DNA of 64,000 nt, taken from contig CAWFYC010000019.1 in the NCBI GenBank assembly GCA_963819855.1, positions 27,399 to 91,398 on the forward strand, in the 5' to 3' direction. Source of the DNA: JAMXLO01 sp963819855 (GTDB lineage: Bacteria > Pseudomonadota > Alphaproteobacteria > Acetobacterales > Acetobacteraceae). A program made the translations under genes and the position numbers. The notes below the pieces were generated by a model, which did not search any database, was not told the origin of the DNA, and saw only the letters and a list, made by a program, of their open reading frames with translations. Of this stretch, positions 16,375-27,161 are shown in pieces (the first letter of the stretch is position 1; each line of letters opens with the position of its first letter).

Positions 16375-17899
16375 ATGCTGCGTCGCGTGGTGCTTGCACT
16401 CTGGCTCGGTGCGATGGCGATCGGCACGCCCGCGCGCGCGGACAAGGCGGACGACACATTGCGCGTCGCGTGGGGTGCGAGCGGACCGTTGGAAAGCGCC
16501 GACTTCTACTTCAGTACGAGGCGTACCGGAATGGAGATGGCCTCGCTGATCTGGGACACGCTGGTGTGGCGCGACCCGGCGGACTTTTCCTACCAGCCGC
16601 TGCTCGCCAAGGCGTGGCGCCAGATCGATGACACGACCCTTGAGTTCGACCTGCGCGACGATGTGACGTTCCACGACGGATCGAGGTTCACCGCGGCGGA
16701 TGTGGTGGGGACGTTGAATACCATCGCCGTGCCGGGCTTCAAGGCGCTGGCGCAGCGCAACGTCAACTGGATCGCCGCCGCGGTGCAGATCGGCATGTAT
16801 CGGGTTCGCATCATCAGCAAGCTGCCGTTCCCGCCGGCGCTCGACTATATCGCCAACGCGCTGCCGATCTATCCGGCGGAACACTATGACGCCGTCGGGC
16901 ATGAGCGGATGGGCGAGCATCCGATCGGCACCGGACCGTACCGCATGGTGTCGGTGGAGACCGGCAAGGCGTACCGGATGGTCCGCAATGACAACTACTT
17001 CAAGGGCAGTCCCAAAGGCGATCACTTCATCAAGACGATCGATGTGCGCGAGGTGCCGGACGAGCAGGCGCGGGTGGCGGAACTGCTGGCGCATCGCGCC
17101 GACATAATATGGGACCTCGGTAACGACCGGTTGCAGCAGATCACCCGTCGTCCGGACTTCAAGGTGGCGCAGGCGGAGACGATGCGCGTGGGTTATCTCG
17201 GGCTGGATGCAGCAGGACGCAGCCGCACGCCGGCGCTGCAGAGCGTCGATGTGCGCCGGGCAATCGCCCATGCGGTGGACCGTCAATCGATCGTGCAGAA
17301 CCTGATCGGCGGAGCGGCACGGGTGCTTGATGCGCCATGCTATCCGAAGATGTTCGGCTGCATCAGCGAGGCGGCGCATCGCTACGACCACGCGCCCGAC
17401 AGGTCGCGCGATCTGCTGCGTGCGTCCGGCTACGAGGGCAAGGTGGCATTTGACTTCTACGTCGATCCGGCGATGCAGGCCGCCGGTGAGGCGGTGGCAT
17501 CGGATTTTGCCAAGGTCGGCATCACCGCTCGGCTCCGCACGCCGGAACCTGCGGCGCTGCGCGAGGCGCAGGTCAACGACCGCACGCCGATGGTGTTGCT
17601 GAGCTCGGACGCCCATTCGGTGAATGATGTGTCGGAAATCATCGGTTACTGCTTTCAGTTCGGGAAGCAGGACTATGCGCGTGATCCCGAATTGCACGAC
17701 TGGCTGCGCAATGCCGACATGACGATGGATGCAGCGAAGCGGAAAGAACTGAACGCGAAGGCGGTCGAGCGAATCACGGACCAGGTGGTACTGGCTGCCG
17801 ATGTTCACCTTCGTGCAGAATTATGCGTTCACTGACCAGTTGGCGTTCATGCCCTCTGCCGACGAACTCGTGCGGCTATATCGCGTGCACTGGAACTGA
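16375..17899 (+). pseudogene. Peptide-type ABC substrate-binding protein with C-terminal frameshift
   Basis: The frame from the ATG at 16375 (GAGGAAG upstream) gives 486 residues and a stop at 17835. It has a Sec leader (VVLALWLGAMAIGTPARA) and family 5 motifs (FDLRDDVTFHDGSRFTAADV, GTGPYRMV, VDVRRAIAHAVDR). After ...AVERITDQVV the reading changes to non-homologous residues. The +1 frame from about 17789 instead reads YWLPMFTFVQNYAFTD and continues to MPSADELVRLYRVHWN, the expected C-terminus, with a stop at 17897-17899. One extra base near 17785-17791 explains both readings. It could be a real mutation or a sequence error. The lost tail is about 35 residues. Confidence 0.8.
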
Positions 17900-17912
17900 G
17901 CGCCGGCAGCCG

Positions 17913-18046
17913 TTACGCGCGCAATGGTTCGCCGGGCGGGTCCATCGGTGGCACCGGGATCGGCGGCGGTGGTTCTTCGATCGGCACGGGAGCGTCGGGG
18001 TCCGGCTCGTCGGGCGGTTGACCGGGTGGTTTCGGCGGATCAGACG

Positions 18047-18050
<4 letters not shown>
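17913..18050 (-). CDS. 45-residue proline-rich small protein
   Basis: MTSDPPKPPGQPP ... PLRA, about 40 percent proline with interspersed Asp and Glu, in a pattern PDEPDPDAPVPIEEPPPP. Its ATG overlaps the stop of glgX by four bases (ATGA), so it is probably the last gene of the glgX transcript and translationally coupled. Short acidic Pro-rich proteins of this style are frequent, unnamed, in Alphaproteobacteria. No function known; probably unstructured. Confidence 0.6.
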
Positions 18051-20275
<2,225 letters not shown>

Positions 20276-20339
20276 TGGCACTCCCCCCCTGCCGCGAATA
20301 GATGCGGCAGGGGGCGCCGACATACCAGACACTTCTTGT

Positions 20340-20567
20340 TCAGGTGGTGAACCGTCCCACCAGATAGCCGATGCCGACGGCGACCAATGCCGAGGCGATG
20401 GGCTGGTCCTTGATCACGTCGCTGAGACGGGCGACCTGCTGCTGCGCCTGACCGGCCGCCTGGTTGTACAGGCCTTCCGCCTGCGTCTTGGCGTCGCCGG
20501 CGAATTCGCCGACCTTCTGCTGCACCCGGCCACCCATTTCGCGGGCGGTACCTTGGAAATCGTTCAT
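20340..20567 (-). CDS. CsbD/DUF883-like small stress protein
   Basis: 75 residues from the ATG at 20567, with GGAGG five bases upstream. The N-terminal half (MNDFQGTAREMGGRVQQKVGE) resembles CsbD-type repeats; the middle is an Ala/Gln-rich amphipathic helix. The C-terminus (ASALVAVGIGYLVGRF) is a glycine-zipper membrane anchor as in ElaB/YqjD-like DUF883 proteins. These are usually general-stress or stationary-phase proteins. It precedes glgX on the same strand by 64 bp and may be cotranscribed. Confidence 0.7.
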   Translation of the reverse strand: MNDFQGTAREMGGRVQQKVGEFAGDAKTQAEGLYNQAAGQAQQQVARLSDVIKDQPIASALVAVGIGYLVGRFTT

Positions 20568-20628
20568 GTGGTCCTCCATGGAAGAGGAGCCCTTAACGCG
20601 CGATGTAGGGTCGGGTTGCCCGCGCCGG

Positions 20629-21537
20629 TCAGAAGTTCAGGCGCAATCCCGGTTCGGCCCAGTCCAATGCGCCGAGCCGCCCGGTCGCGGACAGCGTGAC
20701 ATAGGCCGTGCGCATATCGGGACCGCCAAAGCAGATATTGGTAGGGAATTCGTCCGGCATCGCGACCGTGCGCACGACCTTGCCGTCGGGTGCGATCACG
20801 GTGATGCAACCGGCGTGCAGCGTGGCGACCGCCACGTTGCCGCCGGCTTCCACCGCGAGGCTGTCGAAGCGCTGGAAGCTGCCGAGCCCGGCGATGATGC
20901 GGCCACCATGCGGCGACGGCCAGCCCTGCTTGGTGACGACGCCGGGTGAGGCGATGTCGAACGCCCACAGCCGCGCCGGTTCGGTGTCGGCGACATACAA
21001 AACCTTGCCGTCGGGCGAGAGGCCGCAACCGTTGGGGCTGAGGATTGGATACGCCACCTCGACGATCTTCGAGCCGTCGGGCAGCGCGTAGTACAGGCCG
21101 CCATGGTCGCGGGTGCGCGCGAAGCGCTTGCCGAGATCGGTGAAATATAACCCGCCCTGCTTGTCGAACACGAGGTCGTTCGGCGCCGATAGTTTGTGGC
21201 CATTGCAGTGCGTGTAGAGCACGCGCGTATCGCCGGTGTTCGGATCGATTCGCTGGATGCAGCCGCCGTCGTAGTCGTCGGCGGGCCCGATCGCCATCCA
21301 GTGGCCAGACGGATACTTGCCGCCGCCGTTGTTGCAGACATACAGCGCACCATCCGGACCGATCGCCAGGCCGTTCGGACCGCCGCCGGCATTGCCGACG
21401 GTGGAGCGCGCACCGTCGGACCCGATGCGGGTGCAGCACCGTCCGGCAATCTCGGTCAGGATGACTGCTCCGTCGGGCATCACCACCGGGCCTTCGGGGA
21501 AGCCAAAATTGCCTGCCACGATGCGTACGTCTGCCAC
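20629..21537 (-). CDS. SMP-30/gluconolactonase/LRE-like beta-propeller
   Basis: 302 residues from a GTG at 21537, with GGGGGAA about 8 nt upstream. Family signatures: NFGFPEGPVVMPDGAVILTEI near the start, GGGPNGLAIGPDGALYVCNN, HKLSAPNDLVFDKQGGLYFTD, LSPNGCGLSPDGKVLYVADT. These are metal-dependent lactonases of the SMP-30 fold; the Glu of PEGP and the Asn of APND and SPNG are metal ligands in the family. The likely reaction is hydrolysis of a sugar-acid lactone. No signal peptide. It is divergent from the PAS gene across 189 bp. Confidence 0.85.
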   Translation of the reverse strand: MADVRIVAGNFGFPEGPVVMPDGAVILTEIAGRCCTRIGSDGARSTVGNAGGGPNGLAIGPDGALYVCNNGGGKYPSGHWMAIGPADDYDGGCIQRIDPNTGDTRVLYTHCNGHKLSAPNDLVFDKQGGLYFTDLGKRFARTRDHGGLYYALPDGSKIVEVAYPILSPNGCGLSPDGKVLYVADTEPARLWAFDIASPGVVTKQGWPSPHGGRIIAGLGSFQRFDSLAVEAGGNVAVATLHAGCITVIAPDGKVVRTVAMPDEFPTNICFGGPDMRTAYVTLSATGRLGALDWAEPGLRLNF

Positions 21538-21726
21538 GTTCGTTTCCCCCGGTGGTTGGTCGAGCTGCGACTCTCACGCACGCACGGCTTGCGTCAAGCC
21601 ATCGTTACCGATTGTGCGCGCCATGCCGATCGCTGCCGGCGTCGCCGCCAGATGTTCCCTGAGGGGCGGGATCTGTCACTTTTGCGCGCGATCTGTGGTA
21701 TCACGGGAGTGCGCGAGGGAAGGCCC

Positions 21727-22167
21727 ATGGAGCTTGATTTTTCCTACTTCTGCCGTGAGCTGGTCGCACGCTCTGCCGACGCCATCGTCTATGCCGACAA
21801 TGCTGGTGTGATCCGGTTCTGGAATGCAGGCGCCGCGCGGATATTCGGCTTCGCCGAAGCCGAGGCGGTCGGACAGTCGCTCGATCTGATCATTCCGCAG
21901 AGCCTGCGACAGCGCCATTGGCAAGGGTTCACCGCGACCATGCGTACCGGCGAGAGCCGCTATGGCGCTGGCGACCTCCTCGCGGTGCCGGCATTGCGCA
22001 AGGACGGCACGCGTATTTCGGTTGAATTCACCATTCTGGCGTTTCGCGGTGAGGATGGCGGGATCGTTGGCACAGCCGCGACCCTGCGCGATGTCACGGC
22101 ACGCTTCGAGCAGACGAGAGCGCTGCAACGTGAGATCGCCACGCTGCGCGGAGGGACCGCCGGATAG
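21727..22167 (+). CDS. Stand-alone PAS domain protein
   Basis: 146 residues from the ATG at 21727, with GGGAAGG just upstream. One PAS domain spans about 10-125 (SADAIVYADNAGVIRFWNAGAARIFGF, KDGTRISVEFTILAF, GTAATLRDVTARFEQ), followed by a short helix (QTRALQREIATLRG). No kinase, GGDEF or HTH output is attached, so it must signal through a partner. The fold may bind a small ligand or flavin. Its stop shares a base with the GTG start of the ABC ATPase (TAGTG), which suggests coupling and a possible role with the transporter. Confidence 0.8.
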   Translation: MELDFSYFCRELVARSADAIVYADNAGVIRFWNAGAARIFGFAEAEAVGQSLDLIIPQSLRQRHWQGFTATMRTGESRYGAGDLLAVPALRKDGTRISVEFTILAFRGEDGGIVGTAATLRDVTARFEQTRALQREIATLRGGTAG

Positions 22168-24162
22168 TGCCGCCTGCAATTGCCTGCCACCTGTCGGAGA
22201 ATGCGACGCTGTCCCAGACCCGGAAGCTGCTTGACGTACAGGGCCTGAGCGTCGCCTTCGCCACCGACCAGGGCGTTGCTACCGTGGTGCGGAACCTCGA
22301 CCTGCACGTGGCCGAGGGCGAGACGCTGGCGATCGTGGGTGAGTCAGGGGTCGGGCAAGTCGGTGACCGCGCTCTCGATCACGCGGTTGATCGACCACAC
22401 CGGTGGGCACATCGCCGCGGGGCGGATCCTGTTCACCGACCGCATCGGACGGCAGCGCGACCTCGTCACCGAATCCGCCGAGGCGATGCGACGGATGCGT
22501 GGCCCTGAAATGGCGATGGTGTTCCAGGAGCCGATGAGCAGCCTCAACCCGGTGCTACGCATCGGTGACCAGATCGCCGAGGCGGTGATGCTGCATCAGG
22601 GTCTTGGCCGTGGCGCCGCGTTGGCCGAGGCACGCCGGCTGCTGGAGCACGTGCGCGTCGCGGAGGCAGAACGGCAGTTGCAGCGCTATCCGTTCCAGCT
22701 ATCGGGCGGGATGCGCCAGCGGGTGATGATCGCGATGGCGCTGTCGTGCCGTCCGCGTCTGCTGATCGCCGATGAACCGACCACCGCGCTCGACGTCACG
22801 GTGCAGGCGCAGGTCCTGCGGCTGCTGCGCCTGTTGCAGCGCGAATCCGGCATGTCGCTGATCTTCATCACCCACGACATGGGTGTGGTGGCCGAGATGG
22901 CGGACCGCGTGCTGGTGATGCGTGAGGGCGTCAAGGTGGAGGAAGGCGACGCGGTGCGGGTGTTCGATGCGCCGCAGCATCCTTATACCCGCGCATTGTT
23001 GAACGCGGTGCCGGTGCTCGGCAGCCTCTCCGGCCAGGCGCTGCCCGCGCCGTTTCCGGAGGACGGCAGGGCAGTGCAGCCGCAGGCGACGGTGCGGGCG
23101 GATCTGCCCCCGGTGCTTGACGTGAAGGGTCTGACCACACGTTTCGATGTGCAGCGTTGGTTCCGTCTGGCGGCCCGCATTCACGCGGTCGAGCAGGTGA
23201 CACTGACGGTGCGGCATGGCGAGACGCTGGCGCTGGTGGGTGAGTCAGGCTGCGGCAAGTCCACCACCGGACGCAGCATCATCCGGCTGGAGCATCCGGC
23301 AGCGGGCGAGATCAGGTTGAACGACGAAGACGTCACGCAACTCGACCGCGCACGCGAGGCGCGGCTGCGGCGCGGGGTACAGTACGTATTCCAGGACCCG
23401 CTTGCCTCGCTCGATCCGCGCCTGACGATCGGGTTCTCCATTGCCGAACCGATCCGCACGCACAGGCTGCTGACCGGCGCCGCGATCGAGCGCAGGGTGC
23501 ATGAGCTGCTGCGGCTGGTCGGGCTGCTGCCCGAGCACGCGCAACGCTATCCGCACGAACTGTCCGGCGGGCAGCGGCAGCGCTGCTGCATCGCGCGCGC
23601 GCTCGCCTCGGAGCCAAGCCTGATCATCGCAGACGAGGCGGTGGCGGCGCTGGACGTGTCGATCCGCGCGCAGGTGGTGAACCTGCTGATGGACCTTCAG
23701 GCGCGGCTGGGGCTGGCCTATCTGTTCATCTCGCACGACATGGCGGTGGTGGAGCGGGTCAGCCACCGTGTGGCGGTGATGTATCTGGGTCAGATCGTCG
23801 AGATCGGGCCGCGCCAGGCGGTGTTCGGCGATCCGCAGCACGCCTATACGCGCCGGCTGCTTGCCGCCGTGCCGATTCCCGATCCGCGCCGGCGCGATCA
23901 CTCGATCGAGTTGGACGACAGCGAGGTGCCCAGCCCGTTGCGCCGGCCCGACGATCCCCCCGTTGTGGCGCCATTGGTGCGGGTGGGCGAGGATCACTTC
24001 GTCGCCCGCCACCGGGTGGGCGGGCTGTACCTGACGTTCGTCTCTTGTTGCGGACAGCGCACCCTCATAAGTTCCCGCCATGGATGCCCAGCCCACCGAT
24101 TTGCCGCAACGCGCGCGCGGACTGGCGGACACGCTGGACGCGCTCGACGCGCATCTGGCTGA
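22167..24162 (+). pseudogene. Fused double ABC ATPase (peptide-type, GsiA-like) with frameshift in first Walker A
   Basis: The frame from the GTG at 22167 encodes KLLDVQGLSVAF ... GETLAIVGESG, then shifts. The run of four Gs at 22347-22350 has one base too many: with three Gs the sequence reads GESGSGKSVTALSI, the proper Walker A, and continues in the second frame. The rest is two complete peptide-type ATPase domains: LSGGMRQRVMIAMALS and LIADEPTTALDV in the first; GESGCGKSTTGRS, LSGGQRQRCCIARAL and IIADEAVAALDV in the second. Both oligopeptide C-terminal parts are present. The natural end is probably near 24030 (GEDHFVARHRVGG); the open frame runs on to 24162 and overlaps the next gene. If the extra G is real, the first domain is lost. 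Confidence 0.8.
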
Positions 24163-24946
24163 AGCCGAAAAGCAGGCCGCGACGCTGCTGAAGGCAGTGC
24201 GGCGCCTGCGCCGGGCTGCGCGCGAAGGGGCGATTGCCAGCCTGCCTGCCGCGATCGTTGCCGCGAGGGCGGACGCCGACCGGAATGGCGAACCACTCGC
24301 AACAGCCGCCGCGGCGCTCGACTACGATATCGCCGATGCGTTCGGCAGCGGCGCCTGGCTCGATGAGCTGGCCGCCGCGGCCAGGGATGCCGGTGTGGTG
24401 CTGGTGCGGCGGGATGGGCGGGTGACCGCGTACCCGGTGGCGCTCCGGCTGGACGCACGGGCGCAGGGGGTGCGGATCGGGCGCAAACTGGAACGGCGCA
24501 TCCGACCGAGCTTCGTGGCCGCTCAGCTCAAGGCGTTGCAGCAGCGGCCGGAACGGTTCAACGCAAGGCAGTTCCTCGACCGCCTGTTCGCACTGTACGA
24601 GAGCAAGGCGCGCGCCGAGGATCCGGCATGGCGTCCCGGCCAGCCGGGCCAGGGGCCGCTGGTTTCGCTGGCGGACCTGCATGATCTGTTGACCGTGCTG
24701 CCTGTCGCCGGCGCCGACTATCCGCAGGAGGAATTCGTCGCCGACCTGCTGCGCCTGGACCGCCAGCCCGACGCGACGGACAGTCGCGGACGCCGCTTCG
24801 AACTTGGCGGGTCCACCGGACGGAAGGGCGGCAAACGGCTGACACTGTTCGATGAAACCGGCGAGCAGCACGACTACTACGCGATTCGCTTCAACCTGGA
24901 ACCGTCCGATGGACGTGCTGACAACACCGCCTCTGCCGCTCGCTGA
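24080..24946 (+). CDS. Coiled-coil protein, first gene of a DUF2791-type P-loop cassette
   Basis: 288 residues starting MDAQPTDLPQR. Residues about 10-55 form a heptad-like Ala/Leu/Arg helix (LADTLDALDAHLAEAEKQA), likely a coiled coil. Residues about 80-160 look alpha/beta (LDELAAAARDAGVVLVRRDGRVTAYPVALRLD). A helical part follows (RRIRPSFVAAQLKAL, QFLDRLFALYE), then a beta-rich end with GKRLTLFDETGEQ. No signal peptide, membrane segment or catalytic motif. It overlaps the next gene by 38 bp, so the two are coupled. I do not recognise a named family; the context suggests a structural or adaptor subunit for the two P-loop-family proteins that follow. Confidence 0.7.
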   Translation: MDAQPTDLPQRARGLADTLDALDAHLAEAEKQAATLLKAVRRLRRAAREGAIASLPAAIVAARADADRNGEPLATAAAALDYDIADAFGSGAWLDELAAAARDAGVVLVRRDGRVTAYPVALRLDARAQGVRIGRKLERRIRPSFVAAQLKALQQRPERFNARQFLDRLFALYESKARAEDPAWRPGQPGQGPLVSLADLHDLLTVLPVAGADYPQEEFVADLLRLDRQPDATDSRGRRFELGGSTGRKGGKRLTLFDETGEQHDYYAIRFNLEPSDGRADNTASAAR

Positions 24947-25865
24947 GTGGCTGTCGATCATCGAGCGCGAGTACCTGTCGGCGTTCGTGCCGGCAGGCGG
25001 TGCTGCTGTGAAATTCGCCATCCTGGATGACATGGCAATCGATGCGGCCACGGAGCGTCTGGTCCGACTCGGCCAGGTGCATGGGATGATCGCGGTGCCT
25101 GTCGAGGCGGAGCGCACCCGCGTCCACATGATGCATGAGCTGTTCTTCGCGATTTCCCGCGCCATGCCCTGGGACAGCCTGGTGCAGCGCTATCTGGAAG
25201 GGCTGTTCGGTGCGCACGGCTACGCTTGGCCGCAGCCGGGCGAGAAACTGGCGATGTCCGACCTGGCGGCCGCCGTCGGCGTGGCGCCCAATCTGTTGTC
25301 TCACCGTGTGGACCAGTGGCTGACGGTGGACGTGTGGGAGGACCGCCGGCTGGTGCAGGACTTCCGATCTGCTCTGCTGTCGCTCTGTCTGTCGCGGCTG
25401 GAGTCGGAGGGGTGGGAAGCCACCGGGCCGGTGGCGCAGTGGCTGCGCGGTGAAAAGGTACCGCCGGCATCGCTGCGCGCCGCCGACATCTCGGTTCGCC
25501 TGTCCCGCACCAATGCGCGCGCCATGCTGGCCTCGCTGTGCCATTTCCTGCGCAAGGCGGGGGCCGCCGGGCTGCTCGTGGTGCTGGATGTGCGGCGGCT
25601 TGCGTGCAGCGAGGCCGTGGAGGGGTTGCTGCGCTACTCGCCGGCCGCGGTGATGGACGCCTACGAGGTGCTGCGGGAACTGATCGACGATGCCGAGCAC
25701 CTGCCTGGCCTGTTCGTCGCGGTGCTGGCCAACGCGGCGCTGGCCACCGGCGATCCGCGTCGCTCGCTGGCGCAGTACGCAGCGTTGCAGATGCGGGTGT
25801 GGCCCGACGTACGGCCGGGCGACCGGCAGAATCCGATGGCGCCGCTGGTATGGCTGGCAGCATGA
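24909..25865 (+). CDS. DUF2791-like P-loop-fold protein with degenerate nucleotide-binding motifs
   Basis: 318 residues from the ATG at 24909 (19 more if the ATG at 24852 is used). The layout follows the BREX ATP-binding family (DUF2791): EYLSAFVPAGGAAVKFAI at 21-38 where the first strand leads into the P-loop, but the GxxGxGKS loop is replaced by LDDMAIDAATE (39-49). Walker B survives only as GLLVVLDVRRL (221-231), with Val in place of the catalytic acid. The C-terminus keeps the family pattern AYEVLRELIDDAEHLPGLF, DPRRSLAQY and ALQMRVW. It is therefore probably a non-hydrolysing partner of the next gene's ATPase. The stop overlaps that gene's start by four bases (ATGA). The homology is read from pattern, not alignment. 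Confidence 0.65.
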   Translation: MDVLTTPPLPLAEWLSIIEREYLSAFVPAGGAAVKFAILDDMAIDAATERLVRLGQVHGMIAVPVEAERTRVHMMHELFFAISRAMPWDSLVQRYLEGLFGAHGYAWPQPGEKLAMSDLAAAVGVAPNLLSHRVDQWLTVDVWEDRRLVQDFRSALLSLCLSRLESEGWEATGPVAQWLRGEKVPPASLRAADISVRLSRTNARAMLASLCHFLRKAGAAGLLVVLDVRRLACSEAVEGLLRYSPAAVMDAYEVLRELIDDAEHLPGLFVAVLANAALATGDPRRSLAQYAALQMRVWPDVRPGDRQNPMAPLVWLAA

Positions 25866-27124
25866 CGCTCGAGGCCCGGATGGCGATCGAGGCACTGCGG
25901 GCCGGCGTGCCCAACCGGGCCGCCATCCGCCTGATGGGCACCGAGCAGACCACCATCGAACACGGCTTCGAAGCCGCGCTGTCGGCGGCCTGGGGCGATA
26001 CCGCCCCGGCGCGCGGTCAGAGCGGTCAGAGTGGTGCCGGCGGGCTGGGGATGGCCGGAGGCTTCGGCACCGGCAAGTCGCATTTGCTTGGCTACCTGGC
26101 GGAAGTCGCGCGTCAACAGCGCTTCGTGGTCAGCCGCGTAGTGGTCAGCAAGGAAACCCCATTGTCGCATCCGGGGCATGTGTTCGCGGCCGCGCTGCGC
26201 GACGCGGCATTGCCGGACCGGCCGGACGACCCGATCGCTGCATGCGTCACCGCGCTCCGCGAACAACCGGAGGCGCTGGAAGCGATGGAGATCGTCGCCG
26301 GCACGCCCGATGCCGGTTTCGCCCCGATCTTCGCTGCCTGCCTGTTCCTGGTGCGCCGCGCATCCACGCCTCCCGAGACGCTGCGCCGGATCGCGCGCCT
26401 GTGGTCCGGCGCCAAGGTCAGCGTTCCGGTCATTCGCCAGGCGCTGGTCGCCGCCGGAGCCGGCAGAACGTATTCCCTCAAGTCGATCCCCGCGGCAGCA
26501 CTGACCGAGCAACTCACCCGCTTCGTTCCGCTGCTGTTTCGCGCTGTGGGTTATGCCGGCTGGTGTATACTGCTCGACGAGATCGAACTGATCGGCCGCT
26601 ATACGCCGCTGCAGCGCGCTCTGTCGTATGCGGTACTCGGTGGCCTGCTCGGCCTGGATGGCGCACATCGTTTCCCGGGCATTGTCACCGCGTACGCGAT
26701 CACCGACGACTTTGTCACCGCGGTGATCAGTGCACGGCAGGACAGCGAGAAACTGCCGGAACGGCTGACGCTCAAGGGGCGCTCGGCAGAGGCCACGCTG
26801 GCGCTGTCAACCATCCGCCATATCGAGCGCACGGTGCTGCAGAACCGCCTGCTGCCGCCTACGCTGAACGAGCTGACCGCCTGCCATGGCAAGTTGCAAC
26901 GGCTGTACAGTGCCGCGTATGAATGGACAGCGCCGCCGCTGCCACCCCCGGAGCGGACGGCCACGCGGACGCTGCGGCAGTACATCAAAGGCTGGATCAC
27001 CCAATGGGACCTGCGCCGTCTGGGCGGCGGCGATGTGCTGCTCGTCGCTGACAGGATCGCCAGCAACTATACCGAGGATGCAACACTGGCGGAACCGCGC
27101 GCGCCCGATGACGAAGAGGCGTAG
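25862..27124 (+). CDS. DUF2791-type (BREX BrxD-like) P-loop ATPase
   Basis: 420 residues. Walker A is GGFGTGKS (66-73), directly followed by HLLGYLAEVARQQRFVVSRVVVSKETPL, a pattern of the BREX ATP-binding domain family (DUF2791). Walker B is CILLDEIEL (235-243), with the acidic pair intact. The C-terminus is helical (TLRQYIKGWITQWDLRRLGG). The N-terminal ARMAIEALRAGVPNRAAI also matches the start of this family's domain. In BREX type 3 such ATPases (BrxD) work with a methyltransferase, a helicase and a phosphatase-like PglZ, none of which is present here. The start overlaps the previous stop (ATGA). It is followed after 37 bp by the binding protein of the peptide importer. Confidence 0.75.
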   Translation: MTLEARMAIEALRAGVPNRAAIRLMGTEQTTIEHGFEAALSAAWGDTAPARGQSGQSGAGGLGMAGGFGTGKSHLLGYLAEVARQQRFVVSRVVVSKETPLSHPGHVFAAALRDAALPDRPDDPIAACVTALREQPEALEAMEIVAGTPDAGFAPIFAACLFLVRRASTPPETLRRIARLWSGAKVSVPVIRQALVAAGAGRTYSLKSIPAAALTEQLTRFVPLLFRAVGYAGWCILLDEIELIGRYTPLQRALSYAVLGGLLGLDGAHRFPGIVTAYAITDDFVTAVISARQDSEKLPERLTLKGRSAEATLALSTIRHIERTVLQNRLLPPTLNELTACHGKLQRLYSAAYEWTAPPLPPPERTATRTLRQYIKGWITQWDLRRLGGGDVLLVADRIASNYTEDATLAEPRAPDDEEA

Positions 27125-27161
27125 TGTCGGTCGCCTGGATTGAACGAGGGAGGAGTTTCCG

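Noticed and set aside
24030..24162. Natural C-terminus of the double ATPase at 24162
   Set aside because: The family pattern ends near VARHRVGG; the last 40 residues overlap the next gene and are Arg/Cys-rich, so I treat them as readthrough, though the frame is open.
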